NCBI GenBank assembly: GCA_030425145.1
Contig: JAUHVK010000021.1
Location: 32,965-96,964 of the forward strand
Source: Alphaproteobacteria bacterium
GTDB lineage: Bacteria > Pseudomonadota > Alphaproteobacteria > Rhodobacterales > Rhodobacteraceae
Direction: 5' to 3'
DNA: 64,000 nucleotides
The notes below the pieces were generated by a model. The model saw nothing but the letters and a program-made list of their open reading frames with translations, did not search any database and was not told the DNA's origin. The first letter of the stretch is position 1, and each line of letters opens with the position of its first letter. Positions 23,789 through 34,576 of this stretch are shown here, piece by piece. Position numbers and translations under genes: made by a program.

Positions 23789-24949
23789 ATGACGGCGCAA
23801 TACGCATGCGATCCAGGCAGGTCGCGGGGCAGGTTATATCCCGAGGAAGAAAGCGCGTTTCGCTCGTGTTTTCAAAGGGATCGCGACCGGATCATCCACG
23901 CTTCGGCCTTTCGCCGGCTGAAGCACAAGACGCAAGTCTTCATCGAACATGAAGGCGATTATTTCCGCACACGTCTGACCCATTCGATTGAGGTCGGTCA
24001 GGTGGCGCGCACCATTTCCAAGACGTTGGGACTTGATCTTGAACTCACCGAAGCGGTGGCGCTGGCGCATGACTTGGGCCACACGCCCTTCGGGCACACT
24101 GGCGAAGACGCTCTTGACGCGCTGATGCAGCCTTATGGCGGGTTTGACCACAACGCCCAGGCAATCCGCATCGTTACCGCGCTCGAACGGCATTATGCCG
24201 AGTTTGATGGGTTGAACCTCACCTGGGAAACCCTTGAAGGTATTGCAAAACACAATGGTCCGGTGGGCGAGCCGATCCCACATGCTCTGGCCGCCTACAA
24301 TGCGCGGCATGACCTGGAATTGCATACCCATGCCAGTGCCGAAGCACAGGTTGCAGCACTTGCCGATGACATCGCCTACAATCACCACGATCTGCATGAC
24401 GGCTTGCGGGCCGAGCTGTTTTCGACTGATGAACTGGCTGAGCTTCCCATCGTAAGTGATTGTTTTTCAGAAGTTGATCGCATCTATCCCGGCCTGAATT
24501 ACTACCGCCGTCGGCACGAAGCCCTGCGCCGCTTTTTCGGCGTCCTGGTCAGCGACGTAATCAACGTCACTCGCACCAATCTGCAAGAGCTTGATCCGCA
24601 GTCGCCCGAGGACATTCGCGCAGCGGGGCGTATGATGGTGCAATTCACACCGGCGCTTTGGACCGATCTCAAGGTGATCCGCGATTTTCTGTTCCACCGC
24701 ATGTACCGCGCACCCGGGGTGGTCGAGATGCGGGCACAGGTGACCAAGGTCATCAACGAGCTGTTCCCGCTTTTCATGTCAGACCCGTCGCTTCTGCCCA
24801 AGCAATGGCGTAAGGATGTCGCGGAAATCGAGACCGAAACGGAACTTGCACGTCTGGTTGGGGATTACATAGCCGGAATGACCGACCGGTTCGCCCTGCA
24901 GGAACATGCGCGCCTGACGGGGTCCGACGTTATTTCTGCAAGGTCGTAA
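23789..24949 (+). CDS. dgt: Deoxyguanosinetriphosphate triphosphohydrolase-like protein
   Basis: 386 residues, HD-domain enzyme releasing triphosphate from dNTPs. HASAFRRLKHKTQVF, RLTHSIEVGQVARTI and ALAHDLGHTPFGHTGEDAL provide the metal ligands (His, His-Asp) and the DLGH(T/P)PFGH signature. Start at ATG 23789, where conserved sequence begins; the upstream extension overlaps erpA. First gene of the run dgt - antiporter - argS - SPOR - nagZ - scpA - scpB. Confidence 0.9.
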   Translation: MTAQYACDPGRSRGRLYPEEESAFRSCFQRDRDRIIHASAFRRLKHKTQVFIEHEGDYFRTRLTHSIEVGQVARTISKTLGLDLELTEAVALAHDLGHTPFGHTGEDALDALMQPYGGFDHNAQAIRIVTALERHYAEFDGLNLTWETLEGIAKHNGPVGEPIPHALAAYNARHDLELHTHASAEAQVAALADDIAYNHHDLHDGLRAELFSTDELAELPIVSDCFSEVDRIYPGLNYYRRRHEALRRFFGVLVSDVINVTRTNLQELDPQSPEDIRAAGRMMVQFTPALWTDLKVIRDFLFHRMYRAPGVVEMRAQVTKVINELFPLFMSDPSLLPKQWRKDVAEIETETELARLVGDYIAGMTDRFALQEHARLTGSDVISARS

Positions 24950-24961
24950 AAGGATTTCATC

Positions 24962-26791
24962 GTGGCAACACCCGCAGAAGCAGGCATGAACCCGGTCACC
25001 GCATTTGCATTGGTCGGCGCATTGGGCGTCGGGGCGCAATGGCTCGCCTGGCGGCTCAACCTTCCGGGGATCGTGTTGATGTTGCTGGCGGGGCTTCTGG
25101 TCGGGCCGGTGTTGGGCGTCCTTGATCCATCGGTGGCCCTTGGTGATTTGCTGCAACCGATTGTGGCCATCGCCGTGGCGATCATCCTCTTCGAGGGCGG
25201 GTTGACGCTCAACTTCAAGTCGCTGGCGGATGCAGCAGTCGGAGTGAAGCGGTTGGTCATCATCGGTGGCCCGGTTGGCTGGCTGATGTCGGCTTCCGTG
25301 TTGCACTATGTCGGCGGTCTAAGCTGGGCGGCGGCGTCTGTGTTCGGGGGGATTATGATCGTCACCGGACCAACGGTTATTGCGCCTCTGCTGCGTCAGG
25401 CGCGGCTCAAGCGCCGCCCTGCGGCGTTGCTGCAATGGGAAGCCATCGTCAACGATCCCGTCGGCGCGCTGGCCGCTGTGCTGGCCTTTGAGGTCGTTCT
25501 GGTCTGGCAGACCGCTGCCACGGTTGAAGAAGTGGTCTGGACCCTTGCCATCGGCATCGTGATCGCAACCGCAGTGGGCATCGCCGCCGGGTGGGGCATC
25601 GCAAAATCCTTCTCCAGCGGTTGGGTACCGGAATACATGAAGGTTCCGGTGCTTTTCGTCAGCGTGCTCGCGGCCTTTGCCGCATCCGACTCGCTTCTGC
25701 ATGAAAGTGGGCTTCTTGCCGTAACCATCATGGGCGTCTGGATCGCCAATGCGCATCTGCCAAGCCATGCCGAGATGCACCGCTTCAAGGAACACGCCAC
25801 GATCCTGTTGGTGTCCGGCGTCTTCATCCTGCTGGCGGCGAACATGTCCCGCGAAACGCTGCTGGCGATGAACTGGCAGACGCTGGCGACGGTGGTCGCA
25901 GTGATCCTGATCGCGCGGCCTGTGACCGTTCTGATCTCGCTGGCCTTCTCCAATGTGCCGTGGGCCGAACGGCTGCTGGTTGCCTTCACTGGCCCGCGTG
26001 GTGTGGTGCTGGTGGCTGTGGCGGGCCTTTTTGGTGACCGTCTGGTCCAAGCCGGGATCGAGGATGCGGCGATGATCTCGTCAATCGCCTTTGCGTTGGT
26101 GGCAGGCACGGTTGTCCTGCACGGCTTCACACTCAAACCCGTCGCGGGTCTGCTGGGCCTCACCGCCTCGACCACTCCGGGTGTGCTTTTGGTCGGTGGC
26201 AACCGCTGGACGGTCGAATTCGGCAAGCTTCTGAAAAAGCTGGAACTTCCCGTCATGATTGCGGATCCGAACCGCAGCCACCTGCGCGACGCCCGCGAGG
26301 CTGGCCTGAGCATCTATACCGGCGACATCCTGTCGGAAGGGGCTGAGCACCGCCTTGACCTTGTGGCCTATGAAACCGTAATCGCGGCAACCGACAACGA
26401 TGCCTACAACACGCTTGTGGCCACCGACCTCGCACCGGAATTCGGGCGCGAGAACGTATATCAGCTTACACGGGAAGCCTCGGATTCCGCGCGCTATGCC
26501 TTGCCGCCGAAACTGGGCGGGCGGGCCATCGGTGCGGGTGAAACGTACTGGCAGGTGCAACGCCGCATGTGGGACGGGTGGGAATTCCGCTCGACCACAC
26601 TGTCCGAGGAATTCACCCTTGAGGATTGGTACAACACCCACCCCGAAGGCATCCCGATCGCCGATATCGGCCCACGTGGCACGCTGCGCATTCTTGGGCC
26701 CAAGGACTCCCCCAAAGACGCCCGTGGAACACGTCTGATTGCCATGCTGCCGATGAAAGAACACCGCGCCAAGGCAGAAGGGCAAGCCTAA
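24962..26791 (+). CDS. Na+(K+)/H+ antiporter, CPA family with C-terminal TrkA_N domain
   Basis: 609 residues. About 12 transmembrane helices in residues 10-400, including the family [12 protein letters not shown] and [13 protein letters not shown] segments, then a Rossmann regulatory domain ([18 protein letters not shown] ... [11 protein letters not shown], about 405-520) that probably binds NAD(H) or nucleotides. Start GTG 24962, preceded by AAGGA. It is inserted between dgt and argS, 12 bp after dgt, so it is co-transcribed with housekeeping genes. Ion specificity not predictable. Confidence 0.87.
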   Translation: MATPAEAGMNPVTAFALVGALGVGAQWLAWRLNLPGIVLMLLAGLLVGPVLGVLDPSVALGDLLQPIVAIAVAIILFEGGLTLNFKSLADAAVGVKRLVIIGGPVGWLMSASVLHYVGGLSWAAASVFGGIMIVTGPTVIAPLLRQARLKRRPAALLQWEAIVNDPVGALAAVLAFEVVLVWQTAATVEEVVWTLAIGIVIATAVGIAAGWGIAKSFSSGWVPEYMKVPVLFVSVLAAFAASDSLLHESGLLAVTIMGVWIANAHLPSHAEMHRFKEHATILLVSGVFILLAANMSRETLLAMNWQTLATVVAVILIARPVTVLISLAFSNVPWAERLLVAFTGPRGVVLVAVAGLFGDRLVQAGIEDAAMISSIAFALVAGTVVLHGFTLKPVAGLLGLTASTTPGVLLVGGNRWTVEFGKLLKKLELPVMIADPNRSHLRDAREAGLSIYTGDILSEGAEHRLDLVAYETVIAATDNDAYNTLVATDLAPEFGRENVYQLTREASDSARYALPPKLGGRAIGAGETYWQVQRRMWDGWEFRSTTLSEEFTLEDWYNTHPEGIPIADIGPRGTLRILGPKDSPKDARGTRLIAMLPMKEHRAKAEGQA

Positions 26792-26847
26792 CGTTTGACG
26801 CCGCGCGCCAAGGTGGTAGAGGACGTCCCGAACAAAGGACGTGTGAC

Positions 26848-28593
26848 ATGAACCTCTTTTCCGATATCCGGGCGCTTGTGATCGACAGCCTGAACGCGAT
26901 GGTCTCCGAAGGCGCTCTGCCCGAAGGTCTCGACTATGCCAACGTGACGGTCGAACCGCCGCGCGACCCGCTGCATGGCGACATGGCAACCAACGCCGCA
27001 ATGGTGCTGGCGAAACCCGCTGCTGCAAAGCCGCGTGATATTGCCGAAGCACTGGCCGAAAAGCTGGCCGAAGATGCGCGCGTGTCGTCCGCCGAAGTGG
27101 CTGGTCCGGGTTTTCTCAACCTGCGTCTGGGCAATGCGGTCTGGCAGGGTCTGCCGAAGACGATCCTGTCGTCTGGCACCGATTACGGCAAATCGGATAT
27201 GGGGCAGGGGCTCCGGGTGAACGTGGAATACGTGTCCGCCAACCCGACCGGTCCGCTTCATGTGGGTCACACGCGGGGCGCGGTGTTTGGTGATGCGCTG
27301 GCATCGCTGCTTGATTACGCGGGTTACGACGTGACGCGCGAATACTACATCAACGATGGTGGCGCGCAGGTCGATGTACTCGCGCGGTCCGTCTACCTCC
27401 GCTACCAGGAAGCCCATGACCTCAGCGTCGATTGGCCCGAAGGCAGCTATCCGGGCGATTATCTCATCGAAGTCGGCGAGGCGCTGAAAGCCAAGGTCGG
27501 CGACAAGTTCCTCGACGCGCCGGAAGAAGAGTGGCTGGAAGAGGTTCGCAATTTCGCCACCGATGCCATGATGGACCTGATCCGCCATGACCTTGCCTTG
27601 CTTGGCGTTAAGATGGACCATTTCTTCAGCGAGAAATCCCTCTACGGCACGGGCCTGATCGAAGCGGCCATCGACAGCCTCAGGGAAAAGGGCCTGATCT
27701 ATCGCGGTACTCTGGAGCCGCCCAAGGGCAAAACGCCCGAGGATTGGGAACCGCGCGAACAGACGCTCTTCCGCTCGACCGCGCATGGCGACGATGTGGA
27801 CCGGCCGATCATGAAATCGGACGGGTCATGGACCTATTTCGCCCCCGACATCGCGTACCACTTCGATAAGGTCCAGCGCGGCTATGACCTCTTGATCGAC
27901 GTCTTCGGTGCCGATCACGGCGGCTATGTCAAACGGATGAAGGCCGCTGTCAGCGCGTTGTCTGATGGCAAGACGCCGCTCGACATCAAGCTCACCCAGT
28001 TGGTCAAACTTTACAAGAACGGCGAGCCTTACAAGATGTCCAAGCGGGCAGGGACCTTCGTCACCCTGAGCGACGTGGTGTCCGAAGTTGGCCCCGACGT
28101 GACCCGGTTCGTGATGCTCACCCGCAAGAACGATGCGTCGTTGGATTTCGACTTCGACAAGGTTCTCGAGCAATCCAAGGACAACCCGGTCTTTTACGTG
28201 CAATACGCCAACGCCCGGGTACATTCGGTGCTGCGCAAGGCGAAAGAGGCTGGAATGGCCGTGGATGATGCCACTCTGACAGGTGTCGACCTGTCCGGCA
28301 TGACCCATGACAGCGAACTCGCAGTGGCGCGCAAGCTGGCCGAATGGCCACGTCTTATCGAGATCGCCGCCCGCACAAACGAACCGCACCGGGTTGCGTT
28401 CTACCTCTACGAACTCGCCTCGGATCTGCACGCGCTCTACAACAAGGGCAACGATGTGCCGGAACTGCGCTTTTTGCAGGAAGGCAACACCGAAGCGTCG
28501 CAGGCGAAAATCGCCCTCGCGCGGGCTGTCTCTGTTGTTATTTCCGCCGGTCTTGGTATCTTGGGCGTCACACCGGTCGAAGAAATGCGCTGA
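26848..28593 (+). CDS. argS: Arginyl-tRNA synthetase
   Basis: Class I synthetase, 581 residues. N-terminal additional domain, HVGH signature in [18 protein letters not shown] (near residue 134), [12 protein letters not shown] (near residue 395) and a C-terminal DALR anticodon-binding domain ([17 protein letters not shown]). ATG 26848 selected because it begins [11 protein letters not shown], the conserved start; longer frame upstream overlaps the antiporter. Confidence 0.96.
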   Translation: MNLFSDIRALVIDSLNAMVSEGALPEGLDYANVTVEPPRDPLHGDMATNAAMVLAKPAAAKPRDIAEALAEKLAEDARVSSAEVAGPGFLNLRLGNAVWQGLPKTILSSGTDYGKSDMGQGLRVNVEYVSANPTGPLHVGHTRGAVFGDALASLLDYAGYDVTREYYINDGGAQVDVLARSVYLRYQEAHDLSVDWPEGSYPGDYLIEVGEALKAKVGDKFLDAPEEEWLEEVRNFATDAMMDLIRHDLALLGVKMDHFFSEKSLYGTGLIEAAIDSLREKGLIYRGTLEPPKGKTPEDWEPREQTLFRSTAHGDDVDRPIMKSDGSWTYFAPDIAYHFDKVQRGYDLLIDVFGADHGGYVKRMKAAVSALSDGKTPLDIKLTQLVKLYKNGEPYKMSKRAGTFVTLSDVVSEVGPDVTRFVMLTRKNDASLDFDFDKVLEQSKDNPVFYVQYANARVHSVLRKAKEAGMAVDDATLTGVDLSGMTHDSELAVARKLAEWPRLIEIAARTNEPHRVAFYLYELASDLHALYNKGNDVPELRFLQEGNTEASQAKIALARAVSVVISAGLGILGVTPVEEMR

Positions 28594-28666
28594 CAAAAGC
28601 GCCATGACCGGTCGAGGCTAAGGCAAGAAACACCGGTGGCAATGACCGCCGGGAGACGAGGCGGAC

Positions 28667-29647
28667 ATGGCAGAAATGCATTCGACAGGGCCCGCACGCG
28701 GGAACGGATCCTCTGGCAACCTGGCCACGACAGCCAATTGGCTGGGCGCGGCCATGTCGCTGGCGCTTGTGGTCGGCGTGGGAGTTTGGGGCTACAGGTT
28801 GATCGTTCGGGACGTTTCCGGCGTGCCGGTGGTTCAGGCAATCGAAGGTCCGATGCGCGTGGCCCCCGAAAACCCCGGTGGCCAGATCGCCCGGCATGAA
28901 GGCCTGGCGGTCAACAACGTGGCCGGAACGGGCACGTCGGCCCCGCCGCCGGATCAGATCGTTCTGGCACCGCGCCCGCTCGACATCACCGAAGAAGACA
29001 TGATCTTGACCGAGATCACCGACACCCGCGCGCTCTCGCCGCGCGAAGAGGTGGCGCTGGCCTCGCTGCGCGAAGACGCAAACTCCGAAGCGCCAGCGCT
29101 CGCCCTGACCGACATCGCCAATGCCGATGATCCGATCAAGGCGCTGGCGGACCAGATCGCGGCCAATGCCAAGCCCTTTACCGAAATCGCCCCGGCCCCG
29201 GAAACCGGCGTGTTCGACACCGAAGCCGAGGAAGAAGACTTCGCTTCTGCCGACACCATCCCGGCGTCGATCCCCGGCGTCGCGCGGTCTCTGCGTCCGG
29301 CACAGCGCCCGGAAGGGCTGCAACTGGCGTCACTCTCTGCGCCGCCCCCGCAGGTCGAAGCTGGAGTTGCCGAACGCGCCCCGAGCGACATTCCCGCAGG
29401 CACCCGCCTTGTCCAGTTCGGCGCTTTCGACAGCCCCGAGATTGCCCGCGAACAATGGGTCAAACTGTCGGCACGGTTCGGCGAATATCTCGACGGAAAG
29501 GAACGCGTGATCGAAGAGGCCACTTCGGGCGGCCGCGTTTTCTACCGCCTACGCGCACATGGCTTTGATGACCTCAGCGAGTCCCGGCGTTTCTGCGCGG
29601 CGCTGGTTGCTGAAGGTGCGGACTGTATCCCGGTGGTCAATCGGTGA
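28667..29647 (+). CDS. SPOR-domain inner-membrane protein
   Basis: 326 residues: short cytoplasmic N-terminus, one transmembrane helix (WLGAAMSLALVVGVGVWGY, about 25-43), a long acidic Pro/Ala-rich periplasmic linker, and a C-terminal SPOR domain (TRLVQFGAFDSPEIAREQW ... FYRLRAHGFDD, about 246-320) that binds denuded septal peptidoglycan. Its stop overlaps nagZ (TGATG), linking it to cell-wall turnover and, further down, to chromosome condensation genes. Confidence 0.87.
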   Translation: MAEMHSTGPARGNGSSGNLATTANWLGAAMSLALVVGVGVWGYRLIVRDVSGVPVVQAIEGPMRVAPENPGGQIARHEGLAVNNVAGTGTSAPPPDQIVLAPRPLDITEEDMILTEITDTRALSPREEVALASLREDANSEAPALALTDIANADDPIKALADQIAANAKPFTEIAPAPETGVFDTEAEEEDFASADTIPASIPGVARSLRPAQRPEGLQLASLSAPPPQVEAGVAERAPSDIPAGTRLVQFGAFDSPEIAREQWVKLSARFGEYLDGKERVIEEATSGGRVFYRLRAHGFDDLSESRRFCAALVAEGADCIPVVNR

Positions 29648-30657
29648 TGACCAAACCATTCGGAGCTGCCATATTTGGCTGTGACGGCGCGCGCCTGTCC
29701 CCGGACGAGCGCGCGTTTTTTGCAGAGGCGAACCCGTTCGGCTTTATCCTCTTTGACCGCAATCTTGAAACCGCCGATCAGATCTGTGCCCTGACCACCG
29801 AGTTGCGCGCCGCTGTCGGATGGAACGCACCGATCTTCATCGACCAGGAGGGCGGACGCGTGCAGCGCCTCCGCACGCCGCTCGCCATCGACTGGTTACC
29901 ACCGCTGGATCATGTCGAGGCGTTGGGGCCGAATTCCGTCGAGGGTATGCGCCTCCGCTACCGGATTATCGCGCATGAATTGATGTCCCTTGGTATCGAC
30001 GCCAACTGCGCTCCGATGCTGGATGTGGCCCGGCCCGAAACCCACCCGTTCCTGCGCAATCGCTGCTACGGATCAAATCTTGACCAAGTGGTAAAAATTG
30101 GCCGCGCCGTGGTCGATGGTCACGAAAAGGGCGGCGTGTTCCCGGTGATCAAACACATCCCCGGACACGGGCTTGCGCAGATGGACAGCCACCTCAACCT
30201 GCCGCGCATCGACGTGTCGGCGGAAACGCTGGACGCCATCGACTTCGCCGCCTTCCGTCCCTTTGCCGATGTGGCAATGGGGATGACCGCGCATCTGGTT
30301 TACAGCGCCTTTGGCGAAACCGGCCCGGCCACCACGTCGCCCAGCATGATCCGCCGCATCCGCGATGATCTTGGCTTTGCGGGCCTGCTGATGACCGACG
30401 ACATCGGAATGCAGGCGCTGTCGGGGACGGTTCCCGAACGCGGTGCCGCGTCGATGGCTGCAGGCTGTGACGTGATCCTGCATTGCAACGGCGATCTGGC
30501 CGAGCGTATCGCCTTGATGGACCGGATCGGCACCATGCCCGACGCCAGCCAACAACGCGCCGAGGCCGCACTCGCACGCAGAACCACCCCGGATGATGTT
30601 GACATTGCCGCCCTCACCGCCAAGCTTGCGGAACTGGAGCAAGGGCGCGGTGCATGA
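29647..30657 (+). CDS. nagZ: Beta-N-acetylhexosaminidase NagZ
   Basis: Glycoside hydrolase family 3 enzyme removing N-acetylglucosamine from recycled muropeptides, cytosolic; 336 residues. Visible: FIDQEGGRVQRLR, the KHIPGHGLAQMDSH motif (His acid/base segment) and LLMTDDIGMQAL, where the Asp is the nucleophile. Start taken as ATG 29647; an overlapping GTG at 29644 is the alternative. Its stop overlaps scpA by 4 bp. Confidence 0.93.
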   Translation: MTKPFGAAIFGCDGARLSPDERAFFAEANPFGFILFDRNLETADQICALTTELRAAVGWNAPIFIDQEGGRVQRLRTPLAIDWLPPLDHVEALGPNSVEGMRLRYRIIAHELMSLGIDANCAPMLDVARPETHPFLRNRCYGSNLDQVVKIGRAVVDGHEKGGVFPVIKHIPGHGLAQMDSHLNLPRIDVSAETLDAIDFAAFRPFADVAMGMTAHLVYSAFGETGPATTSPSMIRRIRDDLGFAGLLMTDDIGMQALSGTVPERGAASMAAGCDVILHCNGDLAERIALMDRIGTMPDASQQRAEAALARRTTPDDVDIAALTAKLAELEQGRGA

Positions 30658-31442
30658 ACGACGCGACATCGGACAGGTCTGAAAGCGCCGTTGCGGAACG
30701 GTTGGCCGCAGAGGCGTTGATCGTCGATGTGGACGGGTTCGAGGGGCCGCTGGATCTGCTGCTGACACTCAGCCGCACGCAAAAGGTCGATCTGCGTAAG
30801 ATCTCGGTTCTGCAACTGGCCCGGCAATACCTTGCCTTTGTCGAGAAAGCCAAAGCGCTCCGGCTCGAACTGGCCGCTGATTATCTGGTGATGGCGGCAT
30901 GGCTCGCATTTTTGAAATCGCGCCTGCTGCTGCCGCCCGATCCCACCGAAGAAGGCCCGTCCGGCGAAGAGCTGGCGGCGCATCTGGCGTTTCAGCTTGA
31001 ACGCTTGCAGGCGATGCGCGACGTGGCCGCCAAGCTCATGGCGCGTGACCAGCTGGGGCGGGATTTCTTTTCCCGTGGTCTGACGCAAGAGGTGCAGCGC
31101 GTGCGCAAGGTGGAATACACCGCGACATTGCTCGACCTTATGCAGGGCTATGCGCGCATCCGCACCAAGGACGAATTCCGCCCCTTCATCATGGACCGAG
31201 ATGCGGTCTTCACGATGGAGCAGGCGCTTGAACGTATGCGTGGGTTGATTGGCTTTGCCGGCGCTTGGACCGACATTGCCAGCTACATGCCAGATGGTTG
31301 GGACGCGGACCCGGTGCGCTGGCGCTCTGCCACGGCGGCGACCTTTGCCGCGTCTTTGGAACTGGCTAAAGAAGGCAAAGTGGAACTGCGCCAGTCCGAG
31401 ACCTTTGCCCCGATTGAACTGCGCCGGAGAGATGGGCGATGA
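30654..31442 (+). CDS. scpA: Segregation and condensation protein A (kleisin)
   Basis: 262 residues; bridges the SMC heads of the condensin complex. N-terminal VDGFEGPLDLLLTLSRTQKVDLRKISVLQLARQY, given here in parts, is the ScpA signature; the C-terminal winged helix contacts SMC. 4-bp ATGA overlaps on both sides (nagZ and scpB) show tight translational coupling. Confidence 0.93.
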   Translation: MNDATSDRSESAVAERLAAEALIVDVDGFEGPLDLLLTLSRTQKVDLRKISVLQLARQYLAFVEKAKALRLELAADYLVMAAWLAFLKSRLLLPPDPTEEGPSGEELAAHLAFQLERLQAMRDVAAKLMARDQLGRDFFSRGLTQEVQRVRKVEYTATLLDLMQGYARIRTKDEFRPFIMDRDAVFTMEQALERMRGLIGFAGAWTDIASYMPDGWDADPVRWRSATAATFAASLELAKEGKVELRQSETFAPIELRRRDGR

Positions 31443-32125
31443 CCGACGACACCGAAATCGCCGAGACCGATACAGATACCGAGATCGAACAAAGCCTGTT
31501 CGAAGCGCCACCCATGGGCGAACAGGAGCGCATGGTTGAGGCGATCCTCTTTGCGACAGCCGAACCGGTGACGGTCAAAGAGTTGAACGACCGGATGCCG
31601 CACGGCTCAGACGCCGCCGAGGCGCTGGTCTATCTGCGCAAGCGCTATGAGGGCCGGGGGGTGAACGTGGTCAAGGTGGGGGATTGCTGGGCCATCCGCA
31701 CCGCGCCTGACCTTGGCTTCCTGATGCAGAAGGAAACGGTCGAGACCCGCAAACTCAGCCGCGCCGCGATCGAGACATTGGCGATCATCGCCTATCACCA
31801 ACCCGTCACCCGCGCCGAGATCGAAGAGATACGTGGCGTGTCGGTCAGCCGGGGTACGGTGGATCAGCTTCTGGAAATGGAGTGGATCCGCTTTGGCCGC
31901 AGACGGATGACGCCGGGCCGCCCGGTGACCTTTGTGGTGACGCAGGACTTCCTTGACCATTTTGGTCTCGAATCCGCACGCGATCTGCCGGGGCTCAAGG
32001 AATTGCGTGCAGCCGGTCTGCTCGAGAACCGTCCGCCGCCCGGAACTTTGCCGCAGATGGGGGAAGGCGACGTGGATTCCGAGGAAGAGACCACAGAAGG
32101 TCAGTCCGAACTCTTCGAGGATTGA
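31439..32125 (+). CDS. scpB: Segregation and condensation protein B
   Basis: 228 residues, two tandem winged helices that dimerise and bind ScpA. EQERMVEAILFATAEPVTV and RAAIETLAIIAYHQPVTRAEIEEIRGV are the family motifs, and the tail is acidic. It ends the dgt-scpB run; a pair of tetraloop hairpins follows within 5 bp of the stop and may act as its terminator. Confidence 0.93.
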   Translation: MTDDTEIAETDTDTEIEQSLFEAPPMGEQERMVEAILFATAEPVTVKELNDRMPHGSDAAEALVYLRKRYEGRGVNVVKVGDCWAIRTAPDLGFLMQKETVETRKLSRAAIETLAIIAYHQPVTRAEIEEIRGVSVSRGTVDQLLEMEWIRFGRRRMTPGRPVTFVVTQDFLDHFGLESARDLPGLKELRAAGLLENRPPPGTLPQMGEGDVDSEEETTEGQSELFED

Positions 32126-32129
32126 GCGG

Positions 32130-32170
32130 GTCTTTGCGTCACCGGAAAGACGCGATGCGTCGACGCATTG
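32130..32170. repeat. Pair of tetraloop hairpins after scpB
   Basis: 32130-32151: 9-bp stem GTCTTTGCG / CGGAAAGAC with one mismatch and loop TCAC. 32153-32170: CGATGCG / CGCATTG with one G-T wobble and loop TCGA. Same family as the cluster at 16047. Confidence 0.65.
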
Positions 32171-32281
32171 TCGGCGCGGCGTCTGCCGAACCGCCGCAGA
32201 ATCTCAGTTTCGCCGCCTGAATATCGTCGCATTTGCCGTCTAGATTGAGATCCGAGGCAGCAAACGAGACAGGAGGACGCC

Positions 32282-32434
32282 ATGAACCTCAATCAGATCA
32301 TCAACATGGTCATGCGCACGGTAATGCGCCGTATGATCAATTCCGGCATCAACGCTGGCATGAATGCCGGTCAGAACGCTTTGGCCAAACGCAAGAAAGC
32401 GGGCGCGCCGCGCCATCAGGATCCGCGCGTTTAA
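32282..32434 (+). CDS. 50-aa Met/Asn-rich conserved small protein
   Basis: MNLNQIINMVMRTVMRRMIN followed by SGINAGMNAGQNALAKRKKAG and a basic tail. Seven methionines, an amphipathic N-terminal helix and a glycine-spaced (NxGxNxG) middle; no signal peptide. A near-perfect AGGAGG at 7-bp spacing supports translation. It overlaps the dcd stop tail-to-tail. Homologues occur near scpB in Rhodobacterales as I recall; the function is unknown. Confidence 0.75.
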   Translation: MNLNQIINMVMRTVMRRMINSGINAGMNAGQNALAKRKKAGAPRHQDPRV

Positions 32435-33510
32435 TTCGCGGCAAAGTGTTTGGACAGTTTCAGACCCTGTCCCTGATAATTCGATGCGATCCCCGCGCCG
32501 TAAAGCTGGCTCGGGGATTGATCCATTTTCTCATAGACCAACCGGCCCACGATCTGCCCGTGTTCCAGCACAAACGGCGCTTCGTGGCAGCGTACCTCAA
32601 GCACGCCGCGTGATCCTGTGCCACCTGCCGCGTCATGGCCGAAGCCCGGATCGAAGAACCCGGCGTAATGCACCCGGAATTCCCCGACCATTGCCAGGAA
32701 CGGTGCCATCTCGGCAGCGTAATCGGGCGGAATATGCACCGCTTCGCGGCTGACGAGGATGTAGAACGCATCCGGGTCGAGGATGATCTGGCCGTTTGTC
32801 GTGCGCAGCTCTTCCCAGAACTCCGACGGCGCGTAATGCCCCAGCTTGTCGAGGTCGATCACACCGGTATGCGGCTTGGCGCGGTAGCCGACCAGATCAC
32901 CGTTTTCCGGCTTCAGATCGACCGAAAAGCCCAAGCCATCGCTGATCACGGCTGGTCCGCCCGTGACGAGCGTCTGTTCCGCGTGCAGCGTGCGCAGCGT
33001 TTCGTCCGACAGCACAGATTGCCCGTTGCGGAACCGGATCTGGTTGAGCCGCATTCCCGGACGCACCAGCACCGAAAAAGAGCGCGGGCAGATCTCGGCA
33101 TAAAGCGGCCCGGCATATCCAGCTGCGATGCGGTCGAACTCGGTGCCCTCATCGGTGATCGTGCGCGTCAGCAGGTCCAGCCGCCCGGTCGAGCTTTTGG
33201 CATTGGCGACAGCACTGATGTCATGGGGCAGGGCGAGGCGCTCCATCAGCGGGACAAGATAAACGCAGCCCTTTTCCAGTACCGCACCCCCGTCGAGCGA
33301 AATGCGGTGCATTTCGAAATCGGCCAAGCGGTCTTCGACGCGACGGCCTTTGCCCGCAAGAAACGATGCGCGTACACGGTAGGCCACATGACCCAGCCGC
33401 AGATCGAGGCTGGCGGGTTGCACCTGGCCCTCCACAAACGGTGTCTCCGTGGCAATGATGCCCCGATCCATCAGATCCGTGATCTGCTGATTGGCCAACA
33501 CACCTGTCAT
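32431..33510 (-). CDS. dcd: dCTP deaminase, long alphaproteobacterial form
   Basis: Deaminates dCTP to dUTP for thymidylate synthesis. 359 residues, about twice the E. coli enzyme, which is usual in this group (two dUTPase-like lobes). Signatures: PASLDLRLGHVAYRV, VANAKSSTGRLDLLTR with the SSTGR nucleotide motif, and FFDPGFGHDAAGG. ATG 33510 marks the conserved start. Confidence 0.9.
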   Translation of the reverse strand: MTGVLANQQITDLMDRGIIATETPFVEGQVQPASLDLRLGHVAYRVRASFLAGKGRRVEDRLADFEMHRISLDGGAVLEKGCVYLVPLMERLALPHDISAVANAKSSTGRLDLLTRTITDEGTEFDRIAAGYAGPLYAEICPRSFSVLVRPGMRLNQIRFRNGQSVLSDETLRTLHAEQTLVTGGPAVISDGLGFSVDLKPENGDLVGYRAKPHTGVIDLDKLGHYAPSEFWEELRTTNGQIILDPDAFYILVSREAVHIPPDYAAEMAPFLAMVGEFRVHYAGFFDPGFGHDAAGGTGSRGVLEVRCHEAPFVLEHGQIVGRLVYEKMDQSPSQLYGAGIASNYQGQGLKLSKHFAAN

Positions 33511-33611
33511 CGGAACCCCCCTTCGTCGCAGTCCGCCTTGCATAGCAAGCTGCTTCGCCCCATGCGAGGGCGTTTTTCCCTGCGAAGCGGTATTGATAGC
33601 TGTGTGATGAT

Positions 33612-33688
33612 TGGTCGGGCTAGCAGGACTTGAACCTGCGACCTTCCGTCCCCCAGACGGACGCGCTACCAGGCTGCGCTATAGCCCG
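33612..33688 (-). tRNA. tRNA-Pro (anticodon GGG)
   Basis: 77 nt including an encoded ACCA 3' end. Acceptor stem CGGGCTA/TAGCCCG, D-arm GCGC...GCGC, anticodon stem TCCGT/ACGGA with loop CTGGGGG (anticodon GGG), T-arm GCAGG TTCAAGT CCTGC. It decodes CCC and CCU. Confidence 0.95.
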
Positions 33689-33759
33689 ACTGCGGCCTGT
33701 CATAACGGTTTTAGATCTGGCCGCAAGTCCGAATTTCGACTGTTTGCCTGCGAATGTCG

Positions 33760-34572
33760 TTAGCTGGCGATCGCTTTGAGCTGTTCGAGAATCGGTGCGA
33801 TCTTCTGCGCCTGTTCCGGCGACAACTTTCGCACGCGCGCCAGATAGGTAAGAGCGCTTGGCGCGGGTTCTGCAGGTGGTTCGGGCGCAGCTTTGGGCGT
33901 CTCTGGCTCAGGAGCGGTCTCAGGCTCCGATGCCGTCTCATCAGCTTTGCGATCCGCCATTGAGCGTTGCAGAAAGCTGGGAAGTCCGGGTTCCGGTGCA
34001 GGCGCCGGTGCGGATGCGACAGGTTCCGTCACGGCGTCTTCGGCGACGGGTGTTGCTGGCTCCGAAGCGACAACCTCAGGGGCAGGGGCTTCGGGTGCCG
34101 TCGGTGCGTCTGCAACCTCTACCTCTTCTGCGGTCGCTGACGCCTTTTCCACGGGGGCCGGTTCGGCGGACTCCGGGGGGCTGACCTCTGCAAGCGGCGC
34201 GTCGGCCTCCGGCTTGGCGAAAGGCACCACAGTGTCGACCGGCTCGGATGCCGGGACGTCTTCCAACAGGACCGCTTCGACCTCGTCCTCATCACCCAGA
34301 CTGAGTGCGCAAAGTGAAGAAACGTGTTTAACGCCTTGTTCCCGAAGCAATTTCTGCACACCTTTGATGGTCATCCCATCATCGTGCAGCAACTTCTTGA
34401 TGCCCCCCAAAAGGCGCATATCCGACGGGCGGTAATAGCGCCGGCCCCCGGCGCGTTTGACCGGTTTGACCTGCGTGAACTTGCTTTCCCAAAACCGCAA
34501 GACGTGGGCCGGTGTCTCCAGCCATTCGGCAACTTCGCTGATGGTGCGAAAGGCGTCTGCGGATTTGCTCAT
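33760..34572 (-). CDS. MerR-family transcriptional regulator with long disordered tail
   Basis: 270 residues. N-terminal MerR winged helix: [49 protein letters not shown] in parts (about 8-75). Residues about 110-235 are Pro/Ala/Glu-rich and probably disordered; the last 30 ([25 protein letters not shown]) form a helix. This long-tail form sits beside ihfA in many Rhodobacterales. Four bases separate it from ihfA, so the two share an operon. Effector unknown. Confidence 0.82.
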   Translation of the reverse strand: MSKSADAFRTISEVAEWLETPAHVLRFWESKFTQVKPVKRAGGRRYYRPSDMRLLGGIKKLLHDDGMTIKGVQKLLREQGVKHVSSLCALSLGDEDEVEAVLLEDVPASEPVDTVVPFAKPEADAPLAEVSPPESAEPAPVEKASATAEEVEVADAPTAPEAPAPEVVASEPATPVAEDAVTEPVASAPAPAPEPGLPSFLQRSMADRKADETASEPETAPEPETPKAAPEPPAEPAPSALTYLARVRKLSPEQAQKIAPILEQLKAIAS

Positions 34573-34576
34573 GCAC

